From positions 1 to 44,690 of the forward strand of contig MU405416.1 of assembly GCA_022836615.1 (NCBI GenBank): a DNA stretch of 44,690 nt, in the 5' to 3' direction. The stretch is from Annulohypoxylon bovei var. microspora (Eukaryota; Ascomycota; Sordariomycetes; Xylariales; Hypoxylaceae). This document shows positions 34,966 through 44,690 of the stretch, in pieces (within the stretch, counting starts at the first letter, position 1; each line of letters starts with the position of its first letter). The notes under the pieces are model-generated. The model saw only the letters and a program-made list of their open reading frames with translations, did no database searches and was not told the origin of the DNA. Made by a program: the position numbers and the translations under genes.

Positions 34966-36968
34966 TAACCTTTTCTTTTAAAAAAAAATTCGGTTTATAA
35001 AAAAAATAAGTTATTTATTAATGCGTTTATAACTTATTCTTTTAATTTCCTTTTTTTTTATAATGGGTAAATTGTTTTTATTTATTACTTTTAATATTTT
35101 ATTTTTTGTAATAACCTTAATTTATTACCGGAGTTTAACCGGGGGATTAACGGTTTTAAGGTATAAATTATAAAAATCTTTTACTTTAATTAACGCGTTA
35201 AAAAAGTCCTTAAAGGGGTATTATGTTAAATCGGGGTTATAACTTATTTAATTCACTTTATATTAAAGTTTTTCTTTAAGAAATTTAAAACTTAATATCT
35301 TAAATATTTTATACTTTTATTTTTTATTAATTTTCATTAAAAGCAAAAGATTTATTATTTACCTTAAAATTAAGTTATTTAAAGCTTTAATTAATTAATT
35401 TGTGTTTAAAATTTAATAATAAATTTTTATATTTAAAGGTAAATTAATTTTAAAAATGTTATAATAAAACTTCGTTAACATTTTAAAAGGATTTATTATT
35501 AAGTAATTTAAACCATTATAAAGGTGATTTATTTGTTAATTACTTTTACGGATATATACTTAATTGTCCATTATTTAATTTATTAATTATTTCTTTTTAT
35601 TAATTTATTCGCTTTAATAATTTTATATTAATAAAAGGTTTTCGCAGGCTTATTATATAATAAAAGCTTAACGTTTTATTAACGATTAAATAATAATATA
35701 ATTAAACTTTTCTTAAAGGGTTTTAAATTTACAAATATAAGCTTATTAATTAAAGATTATTTTTGAAATAAATTTTATTTCCATTTTTATAAAAAAAAGC
35801 TTTATATTTAAATATAATTAAATGGTATATATGAAATTTAAATAAGGTAATATCTTTAATTAATTATCTTAAAAATGATTTATAAAAAGTCGTAATTTTA
35901 TTTAAATAAATTAATTAAAAATCTTTATTTAACCATTGGATTACAAGTGTTTCATTATTAATTTATAAAGATTTATTTTAATAAATTTAATTAATTTATT
36001 TAAAAAAGCGATTATAAATTAAAGATTTTTATTAAATGTAATCGTTTTAAAGGTTTTATAAATGCGTTAAACGTATTTATAATATAAGTTTATAAGTTAC
36101 GTAACGGTATAAGTTTTATACGTAAATAATGAAAAAAGTTTTTTATTTAATTAATTAACGATTATTAAAATTAAATCGAACTTTTTATAATTAAAAAATA
36201 TAAACTTAAAATTTATTAAAATATATTACCACATTTATTCGTTAATAAAAAATGGTTAAAACAAGCTTATTAATTTAATTTTAAGGTTTTAATTTCTTTA
36301 ACATTGTTTATAATAAACGTAATAACGGTTTATAAATGCTTTCATACCAAGCCATAAATACCTTTCCAATATTATTACACGCATTTTATTTTAATTTAAA
36401 TGCGCTTAACTTAAAGGACGGTAAAATTCATCGTATAATTTAATATAAAGTTCCTTGTTATTTAAAACCATTAATTTTTCTTTTAAAAATAATAATTCAT
36501 CCCGCAAAACGTACCCGTTTTTTCCTTTTTTAACTTGTTCGCGTTACGCTTTTAGCTCGATGATATTTCGATTAATTATTAAGATGGTGTTAATTAACCT
36601 AATACCTTGAAATGGTTTTTCTTTAAAAACTTTTATTATAATTAAAATACATTAAAAGTTAAAGGATAATAAGTTTATTAAAGGCTTATTAACCAAAGAT
36701 TATAAGAAATTTATTTTATCGTAAAACATGGAAAAGGGTAATAAGGTAACAAATTAATTATATTTTTTAATTATTTTTTAAATAACTAAGTTAATTGCTT
36801 TTCGGGATAAAGCGTTAATTATTATATTTTCTTTTTTTAAACGATAATATAATTCGTAATTAAATCGAAATAAATGTTTATTTTAACCGGTTTAACGAGA
36901 ATTTAACATCCTTTTAATAATAAAATATTATAATATTTAATGGTTTATAAATATATCGAATTTATTAT

Positions 36969-37709
36969 GAGCGTTGTTATCCGGGCTATGTTTTTTTTAT
37001 TATCCGGGCTATACCCCGCTATAAAATCACCCCACCAAATTCGAAAACCCAGGCTTTTTACCATTCATTTTGCCATAGCTTCACGAATATGCCTGCCACT
37101 GGTATCAAATTAGCACTATTAGAACGCTGGAATTTAGCTGCATCGGGTAAAATTAGGTGCATCCAATTTGGCCAAGTATCGGGAAAGTTATAAGCGTTTG
37201 AAGTTTAAAAGGCGTTATAGCGTACGCTACAGTGGGTTTCCAGGCCTTTTACCCCACCACCCACCTAATCGAACATTTAATGATTTAATTTTTATATCCT
37301 TTTTACATATATCTTATAATATCTCAACAGAAAATACAGATATAAAACTCAAACTAAATCTATTCGATTCGAAATTAAATTTTGAATTTTATAAAAAAGG
37401 TTTTGAAATTTTATTGATTTTATTCGCAAAGATATTAAAGAAAGTAAAGGTAAAAGTCATATATTATAAAAGAATCGTTATATTTCGCCCGATTCTTCCC
37501 CGATTTCGATGCAACCAAATTCATTCGTTGCATAATTCTTTTAGCTATCGAATGGATATAGTTATAAAATGGTAGCTATAACGGTGGTAAAGTTATTATA
37601 AAATGAAAACGAAAACGCCCGGGTTTTTAGATTTTAAAAATAAAAATTACCCGGAATCACGTGACATAGCCCGGATAACAAAAAGGACATAGCCCGGATA
37701 ACAACGCTC
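36969..37709. mobile_element. 741-bp GAGC-ended DNA element (MITE-like) with 8-bp target duplication, not RIP-mutated
   Basis: The ends GAGCGTTGTTATCCGGGCTA and its reverse complement belong to an inverted repeat of about 46 bp. Inside it TTATCCGGGCTAT occurs twice in direct orientation on each side. TTTATTAT flanks it on both sides (36961-36968 and 37710-37717), and copy A has the single site at 3520-3527. The terminus shares GAGC..TGTT and the 8-bp duplication with the foldback element at 18641, suggesting related transposases (hAT-like), but the interiors differ and this one is not a foldback. A 135-codon open frame (37168-37575) matches nothing I know and does not look like a transposase. 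Base composition is near normal, so insertion followed RIP of copy C. Confidence 0.92.
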
Positions 37710-40700
37710 TTTATTATTTAATAAAATAAATATATGTTTTTAAAGTTTTATTATTATTATAATAATAAGAAATTCCTTATTATAAATGAAATAATTACAC
37801 TTTAAAAAGGTCATTATTTTAAAAAAAAAAGCCATTAAATGTTAATCCTTTAACTTATTTAATTATAAAAGAATTCCGAAAATCACCTTATTAAAAACGT
37901 CGGTTTTTAATTTAATTTTTTAACTTTCATAAAAATGCTTTAAAATTAAAGAAATAATTAAGGTTATTTTTAATGTTTTAAACGCTTTAATATGTTCGTT
38001 AATTTAAATTTAATATGAAGTGGTGGTAAAAAAATATAAAGGTTTTATAATTTAATTATATTTTAATATAAATTGTCGGTAAAAATTGTAAAAACGTAAA
38101 AATAATTAAAGTTCTTAAATTTAAATAAAAGTTTCTTAATTTTAAACCGCTTTAATTTTATTTTAATTAATAACCACGTCGGAAGTAAAAATAATAAACC
38201 TTAAGAATTTAATTTTCATAATTAAAAACTCATTCTTTTAAATATTAATTTATAAGCCAACAAAATACAAGCGTTTTAACACTTGCCGCATGTAGTGTTC
38301 GTAAAGGAATAAATCTTTTAAATAAATTAAAATATCATTTATATACGCCGTGTAAAAGTTATTAAAAAACAAGAAAAAAGTTTAATTAATATACCTTTAA
38401 AATATATTAAGCCCATTGTTTAATTTAAAAAGAAACATGTGATATTTATATAATCCGAAATAAATCTAAAAAATAATAAAATCTTTTAAAATAAAATCCA
38501 TCTTAATGTAATAAAAAACTTAATAAATATTAAGCTTTATAAAAACCTTAACCTTAAAAATCCTTTTTAACGTTTCATTAATTAAAGAAAAAAAATAATA
38601 ATCCTTTTTAATATAAGCGTTTAATTCTTAATAATCGATATAAAATCTTAGGTTACCCCTTAACTTTTTCGTAAAAAAAATGGGAGATTTGTATTTAATT
38701 ATATTAAATATAATCCATTTTTTACGTAAATGGTTTAATAAATATTCTTTTAAAGCCTATAAATGCTTTGTATTTATATTATAAAAAAAATGTAACTTAA
38801 TAAAATTAACACCTTTTTTCAAATTTATCTTATAATTAAAAAATTAATAAAATAATAATAAATTGTTATCTTTTTTTAAAAACACTTTAATTAAATTATA
38901 TAAGTAAAAGGGAAGCTTTTCTATAATTTATTTTTAAGTAAAATCATTTTTTTATTATAACTTTTCTTTAAAAATTAAATTAAGTTTTTAATATAATAAA
39001 ATAAAAGCATTTAATAATTTATAAATTACGTTAAGGTTTTATTAAAAACATAACATCCTTTTAATAAATGTTAAGCCTAAAATTAAACAAATGTTTATAA
39101 TAAATAATAGTACGAAATACATTAAAAGCTTAACAAAAAATTAAAAAAAAAAAAGGCGGGATAATAACGAAAAATTATCGATCCATTTTAACCATGAAAT
39201 TTATTATGAAATATATAAATGCCATAATAATTTACTTTTCCTTTAAGGCATAAAATTAAAGGTAATTATAATACTTTATATCCTTTTATATAATCTTATT
39301 TATGTTTTTTTAAAAGGTGGAAAATTTCAACGTAATATTAAAAGCGTAATAATGGCGGGGAAGTAATGATTCAAGGAAAATTAACCGTTAACGCCGGTTA
39401 TTTAATATAATGTTATATTTTATTAAGAATTTAAACCTTAATATTACTTAAAATTAAAAACGATTTTTTAAATTTATTAAAAAGATAAATATGTTATAAA
39501 AACTTTTACTTTACATTTAAATATTAACATAAATTACCTTATTAATTTAATTAATAACTTGTTCGTTAAAGCTTTTAATTATAATAAATTAATTAAATTA
39601 AATGGTGAAAAAGTTTTATATATTTATTATTAAATGCGTGTTTTATCGATTAACGATTATATACGTTTATGTTTTAATATTTATTAACGTTCGTATCGTT
39701 ATTATTACGCTTACGCCTTATAAATAAATTAATATATTAATTATAAATTATAATCTTTTTATTATAAAATTTAAAAAATTAAAATTAATAAAAGTAAATA
39801 TTAACGAATAAATACATAAAAAAAAACTTAAGTTAAAAGATTTATTTAAATATTATTTTCCTTTAACTTTAAATTAATATTATCTTTATTATATTCCATT
39901 ACTTCTTTTTTTAAAATAATAATTATTATTCCGGCTTTTATGCTACGCGTTAAATAATTATTAAAAAAATGACCTTTTTACCCATAAAAATAATAAATTA
40001 AATCTATGTTAAACGTTGCGAAAACATTACGTTAATAAGGAATTAAAGGAGCTTAAAAAGGTTCTTTTATACGTGCTTAGGTTATAATCTTTGTAATTAA
40101 ACGAAAAGTATTAAAATTAATAAAAGTTATTTTTGTAACGCTAAGGGTAGCCTTAGCCTTGGGTTAAAGTTAAAAGGTTATAAAGTTAATTTTCTTTTAA
40201 GCGGCTTTAACGTGTTATTAAACCAACGTTAAATAAAAGTTTTTAAATTCGGTAAATTTTATTTTTTTATTTAAATAATAATAAAAAGCTTAAGTGTGGA
40301 AATTAACGGTTAATTAACGGTTTAATTTTTTTTTTTTAAATACCAAAATTCCTTTTTCACTTATTAACGATATAAAAAGCGTGTAAAATTTAAAAAATTA
40401 TTTATTTAATTATATGTTAAGTTTATAAAAGTTATCCTTAATTTAAACCTTAACGTTAAGGTTGTTATATAATAACTTTAATAAATCGTATATTTATTTA
40501 ACCTTAATGTATTAATTAATGTTATTTTTAATAAAAAAAAACCGGAAGATTAATTTAATTTTACTTTTAATAAATAAGTAAAACTACATGAATTAAATAT
40601 ATTCCTTAAAAAACTTTTATTAATTAATTTAAAGCTTATTCTTTATATTTACTTCCCATTTTTCGAACATAAAATTTAAGCCATTTAACAAAGGATGTGG

Positions 40701-41221
40701 ATCTTTAATATAAATTTTTAATAAAAATAAAAATAAAATTATTAATTATATTTTAAGGATACGCCAAAGGTTATCCAGCTCTTTAAATTCATTATTTTAT
40801 TCCATTAAAGGGACGATTAAGTTTTGGAATATATGAGTTAAAGTGAAAAAATAAGGGGTGCAAAAAGGAGCAAAAGGAGCAAAGGGAAAAGGGGGAATAA
40901 AGGGAAAAAAAACGATCCACAATCGGTTTTTTAACGTTGTTAATTTATTTAAAATAACGGATAATACGGTTTGGAATGGATTTACTTTTACAATGTTAAG
41001 GGGTGTTTTATCGCGGGCAAGGGCAAAGCTTTATAACCATTAATATAAGGAATTTCGTTTAAAAAAACAAGAGCTTTTAAAAATTAAATGCGAATTAAAA
41101 ATAAAGCTTTAAGCGTATTGTAATTTAAAAGGAATTAAATTAATGCGTAAATATTTATATATTTAAAAAAAAAGGGAATTTCGAAAATAAGTTTTTAAAT
41201 TAAAAAAATAAAACGAATAAA

Positions 41222-41437
41222 TGTAACGGCGTTTAATTATTATTATTTTTAAGGTATATTAACGAAGCAATTGATTAATATTTTGGTTGTAAAGTTAATA
41301 TATAAGGATTTTTTAAAGGAAATTATTTTATAACTTTTTTTTTTTTAACTTTTTATTTTAAATATTTTCGTTAATAAAGTATATGGTTTTATTATTATAT
41401 AAACTTTATTTTAATTTAAAATTTATTTATTATAATA
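41222..41437 (-). repeat. 3' LTR of LTR-1 copy D
   Basis: This 216-bp LTR in reverse orientation starts with the perfect terminus TGTAACGGCG. ATAAA (41217-41221) precedes it; the matching duplication is outside the window. Confidence 0.88.
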
Positions 41438-44247
41438 TAATATTTAAAATTATTTATTTGTTTTATTTTTTTAATTTAAAAGCTTACCTTTAAAATTTTC
41501 TTTTTTTTAAATATATAAACACTTATATATTAATTTAATTCCTTTTAAATTATAATATGTTTAAAATTTTATCTTAAATTTATATTTAATTTTTAAAAAC
41601 TTTTATTTTTTTAAATAAAATTCTTTATATTAATAGTTATAAGGTTTTATCCTTATTTGCAATAAAACACCCCTTAATATTATTTATTCCATTATTAATT
41701 AATAATAATATTTAAATTATTAAATAAAGGTTTTAATAAAAATATTAAGTTATTTATTAATTAAATTAACCAATTAAAACCCGCTTTTATTCTTTTAATT
41801 ATATAATCCCAAGTTAATAAATTTTCACTTATAATTAAAAATAAATTTTTAATTTTAAAGGAAACATTAAAACCTTTAATAACTTAAAAAATTATTTAAT
41901 TAATTATTTAATAATAAGATTAAAAGCTTATTCCTTCCTTTAAAAAGAAAAGGAAAAAGAAAGTTCCACTTATTAATAAATTTCTTAATTAAAACAAATA
42001 TATTTTTTAATTAAATCTATGATAAAGCTTTATTACCTTATTTTTAAGGCTTAACATAATAGGGATAAATTTACTTTAAATTGTATTATCCGTTATTTTA
42101 AATAAATTAATAATGTTAAAAAATTAATTACAAATCGTTTTTTTTTTTTCTTTTTTTATTCTTTCTTTTTCCTTTATTTTTTTTACTTCCCCTTGCACCC
42201 CTTATTTTTTTATTTTAATTTATATGTTATAAGATTTGGTTATCTTTTTAATAAAATAAAATAATAAACTTAAAAAATTAAATAATCTTTGGTGTACCTT
42301 TGGAATATAATTAATAATCTTATTTTTATTTTCATTAAAAATTTATATTAAAGATTTATATCCTTTATTAAATAACTTAAATTTTATATTTAAAAAATAA
42401 GAAATAAATATAAAAAATAAGTTTTAAATTAATTAATGAAAATCTTTTAAAAAATACATTTAATTTATATGGTTTTATTTATTTGTTAAAAATAAAACCA
42501 AATCGATTTTTTAACTTTTCTTTATTAAAAATAATATTAATTAATATATTAAAATTAAATAAATATATGATTTATTAAAATTATTATATAACAATTTTAA
42601 TATTAAAATTTAAATTAAAAATAATTTTTATAAATTTAATATATAATTAAACAAGTAATTTTTTAAGTTTTACATGCTTTTTATATCGTTAATAAATAAA
42701 AAAAAAAATTAAACCGTTAGTTAATTATTGATTTTTATATTTAAGTATTTTATTATTATTTAAATAAAAAAATAAAATTTATTAAATTTAAAAACCTTTA
42801 TTTAACATTAATTTAATAACGCATTAAAATTATTTAAAAGAAAATTAATTTTATAACTTCTTAACCTTAACTTAAGGTTAAAGCTACCTTTAACATTACA
42901 AAAATAACTTTTACCGGTTTTAATATTTTTTACTTAATTATAAAAATTATAACTTAAGCATATACGAAAAAACCTTTTTAAGCTCCTTTAATTCTTTATT
43001 AACATAATACTTTTATAACGTTTAATATTAACTTAATTTATTACTTTTATAAATAAAAAAATCATTTTTTTAATAATTATTTAATACGTAATATAAGAAT
43101 TAAAATAATAACCACCATTTTAAAAAAAAAATTAATAAAATATAATAAAAATGATATTAATTTAAAATCAAGGAAAAATAATGCTTAAATAAAGTTTTTA
43201 ACTTAAACTTCTTTTTATATATTTATTCGTTAACATTTATTTTTATTAATTTTAACTTTCTTAACCTTATAATAAGAAAATTATAATTCGTAATTAATAT
43301 ATTAATTTATTTATAAAATATAAGCGTAATAATAATAATGTAAACGTTAATAAATATTAAAATATAAATGTATATAATCATTAATTAATAAAATATATGT
43401 TTAATAATAAATATATAAAAAAATTTTATTATTTAATTTAATTAATTTATTATAATAAAAAACTTTAATAAATAAACCATTAATTAAATTAACGAAATAA
43501 TTTATGTTAATATTTAAATATAAAATAAAAATTTTTATAACATATTTATTTTTTTAATAAATTTAAAAAACCGCTTTTAATTTTAAATAATATTAAGATT
43601 TAAATTTTTAACGAAATATAATATTATATTAAATAATTAACATTAACGATTAATTTTCCTTAAATCATTATTTTCTTATTATTATTACGCTTTTAATATT
43701 ATATTAAAACTTTTTATTTTTTAAAAAAACATAAATAAAATTATATAAAAAAATATAAAATATTATAATTATTTTTAATTTCATACTTTAAAAAAAAAAT
43801 TATTATAACGTTTATATATTTTATAATAAATCTTATAATTAAAATAAATCGATAATTTTTTATTATTATTTTACCTTTTTTTTTTAACTTTTCGTTAAAC
43901 TTTTAATATATTTCACATTATTATTTATTATAAACATTTATTTAATTTTAAACTTAACGTTTATTAAAGGAATATTACATTCTTAACGAAGCTTTAACGT
44001 AATTTACAAGTTATTAAACATTTTTATTTTATTTTATTAAAAGTTTAATTTAATTTTTAAAAAAAAATTATAATAAAAAAATAACTTTATTTAAAAATAA
44101 ATTATAAAAAGGCTTTTTTTTTATTTACATAATTTAACCGAAATATTTTTAAAAAGAAATAATAATTTATTACCACCCCACCAACCTTCCGATTATAAAA
44201 TAAATTTAAAAAAAACCGCTAACCCCATTAAATTACACCCCCTTTAT
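41222..44247 (-). mobile_element. LTR-1 copy D, 3' half, minus strand, inserted into copy C
   Basis: On the + strand it begins TGTAACGGCG, the reverse complement of an LTR end. It follows copy A in reverse from 7637 to about 4591. The break at 44247 leads into un-mutated sequence, so the remainder of copy D probably lies past the window edge behind another insertion. Unlike copy C it does not carry the 376-bp deletion. It supplies a fourth independent version of the 3' half of the element and retains several C and G positions lost in A and B. No coding frame survives. Confidence 0.88.
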
Positions 44248-44690
44248 CCGTCCGGAGGACACTATTACGCTCAAACTCGAGAATTTAGAAATTACGTAAA
44301 TAATTGATAAGGTAATTGATAAGGTAATTGATAAGGTAATTGATAAGGTAATTGATAAGAAACTGATAAGTAATTGATAAGCCCTTTCGAGCTTAGCTGG
44401 CACCAGCAAAACGTTCTCAATTGGTTAAATTCTTCCACACCTTTGATTGGGTGCATCCTCTTTTTAGACCCACCTTTCAATTCCCCACGCGCGCAACAGC
44501 CCTTTTGAGCCACCCTTTCAATTAGCCACCTTTCGAACCACGTGTCAAGCCACTTTTCGCGCGCAGGGGCCACTTTCCCAGGGGTTGATTAGTCACCCAC
44601 TTTAGGAGCTTTTACTTAGCTGTATAAAAACGAACTGACCTGGGTTGAAGATGAGGGCTTCGAGACCACGTAAGCCCTCAAGACCACGTA
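44248..44690. other. Un-mutated, GC-balanced segment of unknown nature, runs off the window
   Basis: At 44248 the AT-rich LTR-1 sequence changes abruptly to normal-composition DNA starting CCGTCCGGAGGACAC. It holds a 12-bp minisatellite, a stretch of about 40 bp resembling 22439-22478 in H (TTTGATTGGGTGCATC then GACCCACCTTTCA), CCACCTTT-type units, a TATA-like TGTATAAAAA near 44620, and a short direct repeat of AGACCACGTA at the end. It is most likely one end of another late insertion in copy D, as with the two GAGC elements, but its other end is not visible. The 93-codon minus-strand frame over it includes the translated minisatellite (QLPY repeats) and I do not call it a gene. Confidence 0.5.
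44301..44380 (+). repeat. 12-bp minisatellite, unit TAATTGATAAGG
   Basis: Five consecutive 12-bp units (the fifth with one change at its end) fill 44301-44360. Two degenerate units (AACTGATAAG and TAATTGATAA) follow. The head-to-tail identity shows recent slippage and no RIP. Confidence 0.92.

Larger units (their letters stand above)
34750..41221 (+). mobile_element. LTR-1 copy C, truncated just before its 3' LTR by copy D
   Basis: It starts with a complete 5' LTR and runs collinear with copy A to position 7406 of copy A, 16 bp short of the 3' LTR, where copy D begins. A 741-bp GC-rich element interrupts it at 36969-37709. A deletion of 376 bp near 40992-41000, relative to copies A and B, joins two sites that both read as GTTAAG, so it arose by short-homology recombination. 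Removing the insert and allowing for the deletion gives the expected length. RIP is moderate: more C survives at CA and CC than in copy B. The purine-rich tract at 40855-40915 creates a short spurious open frame. No gene survives. Confidence 0.9.

Noticed and set aside
37168..37575. 135-codon + strand frame inside the 741-bp element
   Set aside because: No recognisable domain, composition drifting to AT-rich codons, and an element too short for a transposase. Kept as an unidentified frame, not as a gene.
40858..41043. 61-codon frame starting with Lys/Gly-rich residues
   Set aside because: It is the translated purine-rich tract of LTR-1 copy C running across the deletion junction. Copies A, B and D do not preserve it.
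44292..44573. 93-codon minus-strand frame ending in QLPY repeats
   Set aside because: The repeats are the 12-bp minisatellite read in frame; the rest has no recognisable domain.
1..44690. Mitochondrial genome or a naturally low-GC organism (for example a gut chytrid)
   Set aside because: Sister copies differ by transitions in a RIP pattern, and normal-GC islands occur as recent insertions. A uniformly low-GC genome would not show that.
1..44690. Centromere
   Set aside because: RIPed retrotransposon nests form centromeres in some ascomycetes, but sequence alone cannot show it; CENP-A ChIP-seq would be decisive.

Overview
This window holds no intact protein-coding gene that I can support. It looks like RIP-degraded heterochromatin of a filamentous ascomycete (Pezizomycotina). 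It is about four-fifths A+T by eye, it is built almost entirely from nested transposable elements, and sister copies differ almost only by C/T and G/A transitions, which is the hallmark of repeat-induced point mutation (RIP). I cannot name a genus. Coordinates were counted by hand and may be off by a few bases.

Main repeat (called LTR-1 here): an LTR retrotransposon with 216-bp LTRs (TGTMACGGCG at one end, CGCCGTTACA at the other) and 5-bp target duplications. There are five copies. Copy A (+) at 1315-7637 is full length. Copy B (+) at 7954-21985 is full length but opened by two later insertions. Copy C (+) at 34750-41221 is cut 16 bp before its 3' LTR by copy D (-), which runs from 41222 to about 44247. 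The fifth copy (-) is in two halves, 1-1147 (part F) and 31279-34749 (part E), that join seamlessly in element coordinates. Everything from 1148 to 31278 was therefore inserted into it.

What lies inside the split copy: (i) a low-RIP host sequence 'H' (1148-1157, 22192-22570 and probably 30696-31278), whose right edge is a tRNA-Ser-like relic next to a G-rich CGTACGGGG array; (ii) a Mutator-type non-autonomous element of about 670 bp with roughly 100-bp inverted ends and a 10-bp target duplication, split by copies A and B (1158-22191); (iii) LTR-2, 9022-16098 (about 297-bp LTRs), inserted in copy B; (iv) LTR-3, 22571-30695 (169-bp LTRs), probably reading on the minus strand.

Small late insertions that escaped most RIP: a 721-bp foldback element (18641-19361) in copy B and a 741-bp element (36969-37709) in copy C, both with GAGC termini and 8-bp target duplications; two oppositely oriented 261-bp solo LTRs (28038-28298 and 33615-33875), each with a perfect 5-bp duplication; and an un-mutated segment from 44248 to the window end carrying a 12-bp minisatellite.

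The order of events can be read from the nesting: split LTR-1 copy, then H, then the Mutator-type element, then copies A and B, then LTR-2 in B. Separately, copy C entered part E and copy D entered C. The two GAGC elements came after the RIP of their hosts. The window works as a fossil record of transposition and genome defence, not as a set of cooperating genes.
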